This document shows positions 1 to 13,600 of a stretch of 64,000 nt of DNA, in pieces (the stretch's first letter is position 1; every line of letters begins with the position of its first letter). Location: NCBI GenBank assembly GCA_914767715.1, contig OU612071.1, positions 4,216,001-4,280,000 on the forward strand, in the 5' to 3' direction. Made by a program: the position numbers and the translations under genes. The notes beneath the pieces were generated by a model, which searched no databases, was not told the DNA's origin, and saw only the letters and a list, made by a program, of their open reading frames with translations. Source of the stretch: Membranipora membranacea (Eukaryota > Bryozoa > Gymnolaemata > Cheilostomatida > Membraniporidae).

Positions 1-2460
1 ACAATCGACCACACCAACTACAACGACACATTCTCAATCAACACCATCATCAACAACAATAACAGAACCAAACACAACAGCTGCACTCATGGTCTCAACA
101 GTCCATCCAACAAGCACACATTCATCAGTATCAGAATCCACATCCACAGCAAGTAAGGACAACATTACACAAAGCACAATCAGAGGAACACTTCCCAAAT
201 CAACAACTGATGGAAGTAAGTTACAGTTCTGTTCCTTCCTGTATATCACTAGGCTCATAGATTAATCATTTATTTCCCATTTGATTTACAAACATACCAC
301 CAGATCGACGATTCAAAATGGCATATACATCATCTTAGACATTGCATACATTTCTGATTCCCCAAAATATTAATTGTGATACACTCATTTTCAGATAAAG
401 ATGGGGGCCCGGCAAGACAATCCTCAGATGTTCCCTCATCTACAGTGATCATTGCAGCGGCGGTTTCTGCCACTCTCTTTGTACTAGCATCAGTCTTCAC
501 TGTCGGCATCTGCATGATCGTGGTCAGAAACAAGAAGAGAGCTCTTCAGGTTTGATTTTCTCATTCATTGGTCTCTCATCAAATCTTTAGATTCGAAGGC
601 AGTTTTTCCTCAATCAAATATCATAGGGTCATGTTGAATACTAAAGTTCATCCGTGAATAAGCATTGAGGGAGGGGATAACTAAGTAGGGTGTAGATGTG
701 GTGCTTGACAGTATACACATTATTAGTTTACCGGGATTTATAAAGCAAAGCTATAAACTAAAAAACAACGCTCACCAAAATATAGATGAGGGAAAATATT
801 TGGCCCCCTAAATCACATGGCGATCTATATGTGGTTAAACGTATTCATTATTTCTGTTGAAATGGTCAGAAAACCCAGTAATGCTACAGTCGTCCACATG
901 TAAAACTTGTATAGAAGAGCTTGCTTGAGTAAAAAGTTGTTGATGGTCTTAATGGGCAACATAAAAGCTGCTTGATTTTTTTGCCAGATTCAACTACTGA
1001 CACAGCTTCATTTAGGCCTACTGATAAAACCCCATCAAAAATTGCCAATAATGTGAATTTTACAATTGTTTCATCGCGGACAAAAATACCATTTGTCATC
1101 ATGCGATTAAAGTGTACCCAAGTAGCGAGTTATAGCCTAAGGCTAAGCGAATTATTGCACATTAATCTGATAGCTTTAATTGGTGTAACTGATCTTGAAG
1201 GGGGTCTTTACAAATAACGCAGCATCTTGGTAATGATCAATTAGAAGCTATCGGGTAGTACTAAATGGGCTCATTATACAGTATTATAGTGCAATCTTTT
1301 ATTTCACAACAGTCAAACCGGATTTTTTATCATCTTGTCTTACACCAGTTAAATACGTTGTCATCATGACGATTAATTTTAACAGCTACACATCACTGAA
1401 AATAGACACCTATTCTATTTGTCTGGTGTTCACTTTTGTTAGATTGAATAAAAAATAGAGGCAGTATCTCCCTGCTGCTAGGAAGCATCGGTAAAATTAA
1501 TCCCACCATTTTATCAAAACATAGCTGCATGGGCCAAAGAAAATGATTTACAGGCGAAATAGTCAAATTATTCAACTTCATGAGAGAAGACAACTCAAAT
1601 TTTCTGAAGCTGAGCGTATATGAGTTTAATTCAAAGGTATTTATGTAAGAGTTGTGAAATATTTTGAATGGCACTTGAGTGAGTTTGAGAGAAACTACAT
1701 GCACTTGGTTCAGACAAAATGTTGGCCATTTTTCTTTCCCCATGACAATCCTTGAGCCTAAAAAGTATTTCATTTAAACAAACAGATCAATTTAACAAGG
1801 CATATTTCAAGTCAATAATATTCATGTTCTTATTACCCCTCCTGCCACTGATTGAAGTGATGGAGATCTGCATCTATGAACTACTGAACAATCGAACAGA
1901 ATGGCCTGTTGATCTATGTTACGCTGAACACGTGATATACCATTGCACGTATATCTATGATCAATCGAGAGTGAACTAGTTCACTTAGCATGAATACCAT
2001 CATAAATAATTCGGTGTGAGGACCCGAAATCAGATTTACCAATAAGGGGCGGGTTCATGTTAGGTACTAGTAGTAAAATGACTGTAGTAGTCTCGATGTC
2101 AGTGTGGACCTGTGTTATGTATGATTGCACTTCTCATGATTACAGATTGAACAATTGGACTGTGTGATATGTTGACTTTTGTTATTAATTATTTATCCTC
2201 TATAATAATTACAGATAGAAGCTCGGAAGGCTTCTCTGGAGAGTACCCTCTCCGGCCGGTCAGCGAGATCAGGAGCTAACCCTACAGCCGTACCCCGAGG
2301 TTCTATCACTACTCTACCTAGAGCTTCTCCTGACCTTCCTCCACCTCCTCCTCCTGTCAGAGTATCACCAGATCAGTCTGTGAGTACTTCCCTCACTAGT
2401 ACTGGTACTACTACTGCAGAGGGAGGTGACTACTTTACTGCTACCAAATACAAAATGTAA
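1..2460 (+). CDS. Mucin-like single-pass membrane protein, 3' part
   Basis: Three terminal exons are visible: 1-215 (continues from the left), 395-549 and 2215-2460, ending in TAA. All junctions are GT-AG and the frame stays open. The first exon is almost pure Thr, Ser and Pro, typical of a densely O-glycosylated stalk. Exon 2 gives a short linker, a hydrophobic segment of about 24 residues (starting VIIAAAVSATLF) and a basic stop-transfer end, RNKKR. Exon 3 is a cytoplasmic tail of about 80 residues with a proline run (DLPPPPPPVR) that could bind SH3, WW or EVH1 domains, and a Ser/Thr-rich end. I infer a type I surface glycoprotein with a short signalling or scaffolding tail. The ectodomain lies outside the window, so the family cannot be named. 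A possible AATAAA is at 3372-3377. Confidence 0.8.
1945..2100 (+). mobile_element. Short dispersed element, family E, copy 1
   Basis: Similar to 8981-9148 and 49341-49520. The three share a block beginning near GATCAATCGAGAGTGAA, a central 'accatca ... ttcggtgtg' stretch, a GGGGCGGG core and an end near TCTCGATGTCAGTG. In the other copies the first 25 or so bases are an imperfect inverted repeat of bases near the right side, which suggests a MITE. This copy has a diverged right side. It lies in the last intron of the mucin-like gene. Confidence 0.55.
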
Positions 2461-4600
2461 TAAGCAGTGAGAGAGTTTATAATTCTCTTGGTACTCAGAA
2501 GCCACTAGCCTTATCTAAGGTGAACATTTGTCCAAATAACTATCCTTCTTCCTGTATTATATAAAAGGTGTATATGATGTGTAATCATCACCAATTACCC
2601 CCTTAGATCTAGCCGAAGTGCTTGGCTATGATATGATTGGCTGGTGGGTGGCAAAGAGAGACAATGGCAGGCCACACAGAGCACCCGTTGGGATATTATG
2701 GAAGTGAAACTGCATAGCTTTCGGGAAAGTACCATCTTAATTAGCCTGATTGGACATGCTTTGTTCGGTTGGGGAGAGAGTTGTCCCCTCTTGAAATTGT
2801 AGAAAATTCTAGTAATTCTGGGACAAACTGGATCCAGATCTCCCCCCCCCCCCACAGTACAAAGCTTGTCAAGACGGGCTACATCTTACCTTGCATAGGC
2901 TCTCCCCAACCCACTAGCCAATCAGAGCCATGCATATTTGCTGCTTGCATTATGTTAATTGGAATAAGTGAGGTAATACTGGAGACAGATGGTTTGTTAG
3001 TACTAGCTTTGTTTAATGCCTGATGGCCTATGATATCAAACTAATGCTGATAAGGTTTTTGCAGGATAGCTTTATGTAGATGACAAATCTGCTATGAAGT
3101 TAATAATAGTTGTTCTTTGTTATATACCAGTAAAATTCCCAATGTGAAAACATTTGTATTACTTTTCTTGTATTTTTGAAACAAATGCAGAGATCATTGA
3201 AAACTATATTGCAGATTTTGAAAGTGTAAAGCTTCCCTTGTTGTATTTTTAGCATTAAGCGTGATTGAAGGCTGAAAGAAGGCCAAAAGCTGGTACAAAC
3301 AACCAACTTTATGTGACTTTTCCTAAAGCTCCGAAATTTTGCCTGCTGTTAATTTCTTTGTAATTTATATAAATAAATATTCAAGATAATTCTTTCGACT
3401 CTGAAATCTTTTCTCCTTTTTGTTTGATATACATTGCTCTCGTTGATGCTGACAGCCAGAGGCTTAGTAACTCCTTGCAAATCTGGATTTGAAATCAAAT
3501 CATTGTCGTCCTAATCATGACTTTGAATCAAATGTTACTAGTCTAGGGCCACTGTAATAGTCAATAGTTGTGGAAATGGAATTTTTGATATTTCTATAAA
3601 TCAATTTATTAATATGTATCAATGTATGTGGTCAGTTTGCTTATATTATTCTCATTTCTCTGGAAACATTGTATTTGACTGTTTGAACTTCAGTGATAAA
3701 CACCTGTGGCAGGAACATGGCCCAAGGAACTGGTTCCTGTACTGGCTATATTAAGGTTGTAACTTGTCCAAAGTAAATATTGCTGTACCGTGAATCCAGT
3801 TTTCATGATCATAGGTTTGAACTAGATCACTACTAGTCTAGGGCGGCTGGCTACAATATCATATATTTGCCTTGTTGCAATCGAGAACTATCCTAATACA
3901 TACTGTAATATTACCACAACCGTTCCGGTTGATCATAGAGGACAAAATATGTAAATTTGGGTTAGTTTTAGCTTCCCGAGTATTCACGATTACTGCGCGA
4001 TTCTGCAACTTTTTTCTGCAAGGAAAACCGTTTTTATTAGGTTGGTATCAACATTTTATTAACTCATTTGACGGCAAAAAAAGCAACAGATAATTTAGTA
4101 TCGATATTCAGCTAAGCATAAAAAAAATTGACAAAATAACAAAACACCAAAGGCAGGAGCCCAGCGATGCAAAACGCTGAAATGGCCACCAACCAAGAGA
4201 GAATCGAGCCACATGAGAAACATAGCAATTATCAACACTGCCTGAACATATCTGAGTACACATCCATAAAAAGCAAAGATCAAAACCTTTTCGCGGAATT
4301 GATATGCTACGGTACTTAGAATAAACCTGAAAAAAATGTTTGCCGGATTTGGAAATAAGTTGAGCATAAAAAAATCTCAAATATTAATAGAGCAAGGGCA
4401 TGTTCTTAGCCTAATATTGTCATGTGCTGTTCAGAGCAGTTGAGCCACCACTGCGAGCTCAGAAACATTAGCCTATGTTCTCAGCGCCATCAGCACCCTT
4501 CCCGTAAACCAGTTTTTGTATTACAAGCGTAAAACGATAAGGCTTCTTATGCCGGAGATCTTGAGCTCATTACCTAATTTCATGTTCTACCAGTCAGTAT
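2461..4600. other. Intergenic region between convergent genes
   Basis: Separates the mucin-like gene (+) from the 3' end of valyl-tRNA synthetase (-), which converge. It holds the 3' UTR of the first gene, one foldback element (2757-2895) and AT-rich sequence. The short open frames here show no family signature and no plausible splice partners. I see no further gene. Confidence 0.6.
2757..2895. mobile_element. Foldback element, family B, copy 1
   Basis: Left side contains ATGCTTTGTTCGGTTGGGGA and right side contains ACAAAGCTTGTCAAGACGGG. These are related to the inverted arms of the compact copies at 5209-5275, 21812-21892 and 25308-25372 (motif AAGCTTGTCAAGACAGGCT). A poly-C run sits in the middle. 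No coding capacity, so a non-autonomous DNA element is the likely nature. Confidence 0.45.
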
Positions 4601-7600
4601 TTAGGCCGACTGTTCTTCCAGCTGCATAGCTTCTAACTTCTCTATAGCTGACTCCAACCTGGTCTGTTCTTTAGTAATATCAGTCAACTATAGAAAAAAA
4701 AACAAACATAGTCGTTATCCTGTATTACTAGCAGTCAACTCAAATAGATTACTTTCCTTCGCCTAGGACCGAAGTAAGTAACAGGATGAAAATTATTAAA
4801 TGGCTATAATATCATTATTCTCTACTCAACTGTGGATCTTCCATCATAGATAAAAGATATCAGTTACTGACTGACTTGGATGTCTTGGTTGGTGATGGCC
4901 TGTTTTGACTAGCTTTGTTCGATAGAGGAAGAAGAATAAACCTATTGCAACTATTGCAAACGAGCTGTCAAAACGCTGAGATGAAAAAATTATTCAATTT
5001 ACAAAGGAAAATGAAAATCACAGCATTTTAGAGAGTTTTCTCCCCATTTTACTGAGGGGACAACTCTCATACCTCCTAAAATACTAGGATTTCTTGTATC
5101 TATTCAAATTTATCCCAGGATTTATTATATTTTTCTAACCGATTCCAAGAGGGGACAACCTGGCTTATCGTTAGCTCATTCTCAAGAGTTTCCCAGCCTT
5201 GTTCCCCGTCTTCAAACAAACTTGTCCAGACAGGCTAGGTTGGGGATAGTCTGTCGTGACAAGCTTTGTTTCTGATGGGAAACCCCTTATTTTAACATAA
5301 ACTGCGGTCAAACCGAAGAGAATCTTCATTTTCCATCCCTAAGCCTTACCTTAGTAGAGTTATCCTCTCTCACACTCTCAGGGACTTTTTTCATATAGTC
5401 TGGTTTATTTATAGATTCCTCTAGTTTAGTCTTTTTCTCAGATAACTGAGATTTTTTAGTCTTCAGAGACGCCAGCTCCTTCTCAACATTTATAATACCC
5501 TGAAAACATTCATTAAAAATAAGTTGATGACTTCGGACATCGCATCATTATAGAATAAACCAAGCAAATTAAGATAATGGAAAAGGTTAAAACGGATACA
5601 CATCTCCTGCTATAAGCAAAGACTAATTTTTGATTGGAGAATTCATTTGGCTTGTCTTGAAAAGCCTCATGTGTGGTTTGGGGAGCCAGTTTGTCTACTT
5701 TTGCTTTCAGAATTTTATGAAGACAGGGTTGTCCCCTTTTAAAATCGGAAGGACATTCTATCATTTTGGGATTTCAATATTAAAATTTAATGTATTTTCA
5801 TGATAGTGAAAAAACTTTTGCTTCTCTATCCACGGAAGCTGGAATGCAAAAGTCAAAGAATCAACAGAGCGTGTCAATACAGGGGGGTCTTCAAATTAGA
5901 AACAGCAAAAATTGCAATCTGATTGCTCACTCAGTGAGCGAGAGATACCTGCTTGGCTCTCGCTCTTAGATGGCTCACTCAATGATGGAACTATATACCC
6001 TCTGTATGTGCGATTTTGTCTAATGGAAAGACCATGTGAGTGATAATTTTGAGCGATGTGTTAGTGATATCTTGCTTTAGTACAGCATCGCTTATTCTAA
6101 TTGAAAGACCCCCTAGGCTAACTCATTCATAACATTTCAGTAATGATTCCATGTGACATAGAAGTCATCTCAATTTGATTACAGCCCACTCAATGCCTAA
6201 TATTGATGAGAATAATTCAAACCCAACAGTATATACTCGAAGTACATACGTACCTTGAGTAGTAGATGTACTTCAGCCTCACTACCCACAGTAGATATAG
6301 CGCAGTCTCTCGGTATGACATCATCACTAGTAGTTATCTCCAGTTTATTAGCGTTTATCATCTTCGTAATAAACTCACTAAATCCGCTCAGTTTAGTCTG
6401 CACCGAGGCGTCACTACATTTCAGCCATACTGTAATATGGTAGGCACATAAATATACGTTAATTGTACAAAAATAAACAAGAAACATACCTACAATCAAC
6501 CATTTCAAGTTGCGATGATAATCGAGATATTTATTTATCAATTATGAGATGGGAGTTATCTGATCGTTGGTTGAAGGTTGACAACTTCCGAGTTGTTAAA
6601 TGTTCTGAATGAAAACAGACACAGAAGCAGAGGACAACTTGCTGAATAACACCGAGTATTTTTTGCTCAATAACGTAACTTACTTCTAAATTAGTATTTG
6701 GCACTGGGCCAATTTGTGAGGCATGTTCACTATCAATGTGAATTTTGGCTCATACATGAGATGAATATGCCATTTCAATAAAAAGTTCAATTAGCCATCA
6801 CTATGATTAAATTTGTACAACCTTGACGTTATGGAAGTTGTCTGCTTTGTGCCTTTAAATTGACAACTCATGACAGTTTTCTTGCAAAACACGCGTATGC
6901 AAATCAATGCTGACCATCAATGAGTGAGCTTCACATATTGCAAATATGCGGACAAACACTAACTGTCAGTTGAAAACTAACAATTTATGAGATAAATTAA
7001 CTGGTAACTTCATTCTTTCTCAACAAGACACATTGACCAATGGGATTATCTGATAGACTTACCATCAAATTGTGTTTTGTTCAACAAGCTCCGATACTGA
7101 TAATTAAATTTGTACATATTGATGTACCAGGAGTTATCTTCTCTGTTTATGAGAGTTGACAACTCCCAGTGGACGGTTGAAATCCCAGCAGGCAGTTTTG
7201 GACATTTTATATAAGATGTCAGATTTGAATATAAATGTCGACTTACCATCGACCTGTGTCTTGTTGGGTAGCTGGTAGGTGGCTTTCATAGATCTCACGG
7301 ATTTAATGCATTCGTATGTGAAGGTTACATTGGATTCTAACTGCTCATCTCGTAAACCTTCAAACTGTTATCAAAAGAGATTTGAGTAAGTTTCAACACA
7401 ACGACCTGCATGATGCTTCTCTACGAGTGGGGAGAAGGAAACTGCAGCAGCAGGTGAACGACTTGAGTTTATTGAAAAGTAATATTTACTTCCACATTGT
7501 GAACGGCGGTTACTTGCATTTGACATTCAGTCAGTGGCATCTCTCTGAACATTGACAGCAAGTAACCACAAGACACCAATATTACAGGCCAAAAAGAAGT

Positions 7601-10600
7601 GAAGGAGGCTTGCGAAAAACCCTAAATTCCGGAACTGTGACGTATTACAAGGGGCATGTGGTTACAAACTTTTTCAAGAAGCAACATATGCCATATCACA
7701 AGGAAACTGTGCTGTGGTGTTTAGAGACCATATTATTTGATGTGATATTTACACTGTGCAGAGAAAATCAACATAAGACAATGATCTTAGCATTGACATT
7801 GATCTTTGCTTTGGTAATTCAAACTGTCCAGATATACGATAGATCTGGTCTCATTGTTTGCTAAAATTTGGAGTTGCTCCCCCTCATTTTGGATACATGA
7901 TTATGAATAGAGTGGAACAACTCAAAGTTAAAATGATCTATGGTTTTATAAATAATTAATAGAGTATCTCACCTGTTCAGGTAGAGGATAAGCCGTCACA
8001 CATAGACTGGGAGCTGAGTCATCGTTCCTCCTGGGTAGACGCTGATATAACTCCTCACTAACAAACGGCATCAGGGGATGTAAGAGCCTTAGTCCCACAT
8101 CCAGACATGTGTACAGTGTGGAACGGGTCACTGCTTTAGCTGCCTCATCTGTGCCCCAGATCACAGGCTTTATACTCTCCTGATATTTAGATAATTAAAT
8201 AATTTGGAAACGATGTAATATAACAGAGTTTTGCAACAGGAAAATCCAGATAGCGAACATGAATAATTGAAATGACTACTATGTTAGCAGTTAGACAAAT
8301 TCGTTCTAAAATCGCTCACTCAGAATGTATATAGTCCCATTAGTGACTGAGTGATTTGAAAGCAAGAGCCTAGCAGGAATCGCTCGCTGACTGAGCTAAT
8401 TGAAAGACCCTCCTGACTGGATTGAGTATAGGATAGGAATCTCGCATCAAAAGTATCTTCAATTCAGATTCAGTAGTTCAAAGTACAGCTAACATGCTCA
8501 TAACAATTTCACCTCTCACTGTAAGTTCATACCACGACAAACTCGGGATGTTGACATCAGTTGTACGGTTTAGCAAAGATGACTTCTCATGTTCAGCTTT
8601 ATAAAATTAAGAGTTGTCTGATACTTTTTACTTATACACTGGTAGTGATGAGAAGACAACTTCTGATTTTTTAAAAACTGAGATGATTCTTAAAACAGGG
8701 AGGGTGGGAGGGTATATCCAACCTGCCCTGCTTAAACTATATAATAACAAACTCAGGCTAGTCCAAGTGTTTGTTATATCTAAGGTACATACCAGATATA
8801 TATCACAGAGCTCATATAACCAGAAGTTATAACAGGCTGTAGTGATTGTGGGGAAGTCGTAACTCTGAAATCCTCTCTGACAGGCTGAGACCGTCTCACT
8901 AAGCTTACTTAGTATCCATCTATCCATGTGAGACTCCGAGCCGCTTATCTGTAAACGAATAACAGAGACAGCATAATAAAACTCATGTATATATATTGAT
9001 CGATAGAGAGTGAACTTATTCACCCAGCATGAGTACCATCAGAAGGAATTTGGTGTGACGACCCGTGTTCAATTTTATTAATTAGGGGCGGGTACATGTT
9101 AGGTACTCATACTAAATTGACTCAACGATCAGAGATACAAATGATAATAGTGTAATCTCGTAGTGTAATGTCATAGTGTAATGTCATAGTGTAATGTCGT
9201 AGTGTAATGTCGTAGTGTAATCTCGTAGTGTAATGTCGTAGTGTAATCTCGTAGTGTAATGTCGTAGTGTAATGTCGTAGTGTAATGTCGTAGTGTAATG
9301 TCGTAGTGTAATGTCGTAGTGTAATGTCGTAGTGTAATGTCGTAGTGTAATGTCGTAGTGTAATGTCGTAGTGTAATGTCGTAGTGTAATGTCATAGTGT
9401 AATGTCGTAGTGAAATCTCGTAGTGTAATGTCGTAGTGTAATCTCAAAGTGTAATGTCGTAGTGTAATCTCGTAGTGTAATGTCGTAGTGAAATCTCGTA
9501 GTGTAATGTCGTAGTGTAATCTCGTAGTGTAATGTCGTAGTGTAATCTCGTAGTGTAATGTCGTAGTGTAATCTCGTAGTGTAATGTCGTAGTGTAATGT
9601 CGTAGTGTAATGTCGTAGTGTAATCTCGTAGTGTAATCTCGTAGTGTAATGTCGTAGTGTAATGTCGTAGTGTAATCTCGTAGTGTAATGTCGTAGTGTA
9701 ATGTCGTAGTGTAATGTCGTAGTGTAATGTCGTAGTGTAATGTCGTAGTGTAATGTCGTAGTGTAATGTCGTAGTGTAATGTCATAGTGTAATGTCGTAG
9801 TGAAATCTCGTAGTGTAATGTCGTAGTGTAATCTTGTAGTGTAATGTCGTAGTGTAATCTCGTAGTGTAATGTCGTAGTGAAATCTCGTAGTGTAATGTC
9901 GTAGTGTAATCTCGTAGTGTAATGTCGTAGTGTAATCTCGTAGTGTAATGTCGTAGTGTAATCTCGTAGTGTAATGTCGTAGTGTTATCTCGTAGTGTAA
10001 TGTCGTAGTGAAATCTCGATGTCAGTGACCTCACCCACCTTTTGTGTTGCTGTTGGTTTATAGTCGTCCCCTAACGCTCCCTGAGCAAACTTTGTAGCAT
10101 TCCAGAGTTTATTACAGAAGAATCTGTAGCCCTGTACCCTCAGTACGTCTGTAAACAAAACAGTGGTGAGACATGAAAACATCTGTATGACTCATGAAAT
10201 ATTTGAACCTTTTGATTACATTTTGGAGTTGTTCTCCATTCACTGGTTGCGCAGTAGAAGGGGAGCGACTCCGCATGCAGTCCAAAATACATATATTTTT
10301 TAGTTACATATTTACATTTACATATGTATATACATTTTTTTCATCACAAGCTTATTTGTATGATGATATACTCATATCAATGCCATGAGTTGGAATAAAC
10401 GTATTTGAATCTCATCTCTTTCGATTAAGGAAGGGTTGGACAATTCTTGGAGAGAAATCGACTCCAAGTGTGCTGTCAGTATTTTACATAATTTTACGGG
10501 AATTATATTCTTCTTGAATCCTTTCACATGAGATATATTGATGAATGATGTATTCATTAGTGATACATCGATTGAACAAAATGATGTTTACATTACAGAA

Positions 10601-13600
10601 TCAGTACAAGTAAAATGTTTACCTAAGTTGATGTCCTTCCCCGCTGCAGTATAAGCACACAGAGCAAACCTTAGTGCATCCGTACCACACTCGGGTATTC
10701 CCTGAGGATAATCTGCTTTCTGTATGGTGACAGAGATAGAAAGAGAAAACTTATCTTGTGTGAGAAATAAAACAAGCTGTGACTGACAGCAGGGCATTAT
10801 GATGAGTATCTCCCAAAGTGATTCATTATAATCACAGTTCATGCACTAAAAGTTCATCAGGGTTTAGCGTTTGTTGATTATGGGATGGCGCTAACAACAA
10901 CCTTGCCGAGTTTTATTACTCAAACAACTGCTATATGTCGAGACTTGTTACATGGCTACAATGAAGTAGCCAGGTGACAGTGCTACTGCTGTAAACACAG
11001 ACAAATTTTTTATCATTGAAAATGAGGATCGATCTTAAAATTGTTGACTTATGGGCAAAATATTGGCAGAAACTACACTTTGTATATTAAATTGATATTC
11101 CTGGTAGTTAAATACAGGTTGCATTGTGGGCATTGAGATAACGTTCTGAATCCACTTGACCAATTAACACTTTATTTACCTGACCAATCATAACGGACTT
11201 TGCAATGGAGTGCCCCAATCAGTAATAGGCTTACAACCAGTAATCAGTAATCAGATACTTCTAAAAGACTACACATTCTCTCTTTGTTCATATCAGTCAC
11301 CCCCAGCATGATAAATATGGTAACATATCTGTGTGTTATTTGAGGCTGTAATCAGTAATCTAATTGTGTTATGTAATAGGATAACATACCTGTCCCTCCT
11401 TAGCTTTAGACATCTCTTTCTTATCTAGATTACCTCCCTCCAGTGTTTTATGTAGATTCTCCAGAGTTATACCGTGTATCACATCCACAGGGTCGATTAC
11501 ATTACCCAGCGATTTAGACATCTTCCTGCCGTGAGCATCTCTTATCATAGAGTGTAGGAACACCTGAAATAGTGAAGGTATTACAATTTATTTAACAGTT
11601 CTGAAATGATACCTTGACTAGTTGCTAGAGACGGATGAATAAGAGCTCATAGAACATAATACAATCTCAGGGCGTTGGAAGAGAATCTTGAAACGTTGTG
11701 AGGCAGTCTGGAGCTGTTATACAACTGCCTGGAGGTCTAATGCATAGACTCAATCCATCTCACACCATGAACAAAAGACTCGGTGGACATCAATAAACCG
11801 AACCTGCGATATTTAGGAGCCCACTGCATCTACCTAATTCCCTAGAGAGGCAAATTTTCTCAGATGGAGATATTTTGCTTCAAATAGTAAAATGTATCGC
11901 TAGCCAACATTTACTTAACTCAATAATATATATAAACTTAATCAATGGAAACTGACCCTGGCATAGATTATTACGTAAACCCAAAACTATCTAAACTCTA
12001 GCTAATGTTTACTCCTCAAGGCAATTAGTCAAGTGTACCTTCCAAAATTAAGGCGGAGTTTAAGGCAACTGTATCTACTGAAACTTAGATCAATAGCAAA
12101 AATCCTTTGTGTTGTGATAGGGAGGGGAGAGGTAGGGGAGAGGGCATTTCTTGTAATTGACAGCAATGCATCTATCATCAATACAATTAGTCATGAAGAC
12201 CTCACGTTTTAACTGTGCTTTTGCTTTTTTACATTCATTGTACATAAGGGTTAGGCTCCTGAATGCCTGATAAAGACACCAGACTCAGTGCAAGTCGCTA
12301 TGGAGATATACACGAACAAAGGTCAATATGAACAAATATAACTGAAAAAGGATTGTGATTAAGGTTACACATGGCATTATATCCCGCACATAAGGCACAA
12401 TGTCATGTCACGTGAGGTTACGTTGTGTCATGTCATGTCACGTCAATTTCAATAATATATGTCGATTTTGAAGTACACTCACCTCTTTAAAGGGAAGTTT
12501 ATCCATAAGAGTCAGTCCCATCATAACCATACGGGCTACCCAGAAGAATAAGATATCCCAACCTGTCTCTAGTAGAGTACCTGGATAGTACGCCTGAAGG
12601 TCGGGGGTGTTATCAGGCCACCCCAGAGTGGAGAAGGGGAAGATACCTGAGCTAAACCATGTGTCCAGCACGTCTTCATCTGTTTAAGAATAGAGCGTTG
12701 TAAGTATATTAGAGGAATTGTGTGCTCATTGATATTAATGAGACAACTCCTAATATATTGAGAAATGTTTCATAAATTTACGTTTACATTTAAATACAGC
12801 CAGAATAAGACTTGTAGGTGCTTTGTTCTCAAAGAATAACACTCATTTATGCATTCTGAAACAGCAATTTGAGAACAAAATTGTCAAATTATAAGACCAG
12901 GAGAGCGACTCTTTGGAGCAGAGATTATATAGAGCATTTGCTTAATGACGGTAACAAAAGCATAAAGCAAAGTCGAGCTATCTAAAGATTTATCTAGGAT
13001 AAACTATGACCCTATGGGTAAAGATGACCACAATGTTGGGGATCTGGGCCTCTGGGTTGATCCACATTAATCTTCATATGACCCTGTAGGAGAAAACTAT
13101 TTGCATGCTTCAAACGCTGACTCGTGGCATATAGAAGTGAAAATTGGTGCTAGCATACGTTTGGTTGATTTCAAATGGTTGATTAAAAACAAATGGTCTT
13201 ATCTTACATCACATCCCAAAACATGGGCGGCAAACAATTGATGGATTAAGGGTGTGGCTGCAATTGCTGCACCAGATTGCTTTCTGTTTATAGGCAGATC
13301 GGAGCATACCAGGGGCCAACCGAACACCAGTAGTCATAAATGGTAGTGAGATTCTAGCTCACGACCTGAAGCACAGGCACTCAAACCAACTGAGCTACTC
13401 CCTACTCCCAGTCACTTCTAACTAATGAGCAGCTAACATACACCCCTCTAAACTACTGGTGTTACCGACCTTGTGTGAGAGTGATATCCTCAGCTGGTAC
13501 ACCAAACTTCTCTACTGCTCTCTTCATGGCCTCTGTTAAATCTCTACCTGATACCCAGTGTTCATTGTCACTGGACTACAATGTAAGAATTATCATAATG

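Noticed and set aside
9444-10034. Minus-strand frame of nearly 200 codons with a [13 protein letters not shown]-type repeat
   Set aside because: It is the translation of the 13-bp minisatellite; three units make 13 codons without a stop in several frames, and VARS intron 18 covers it.
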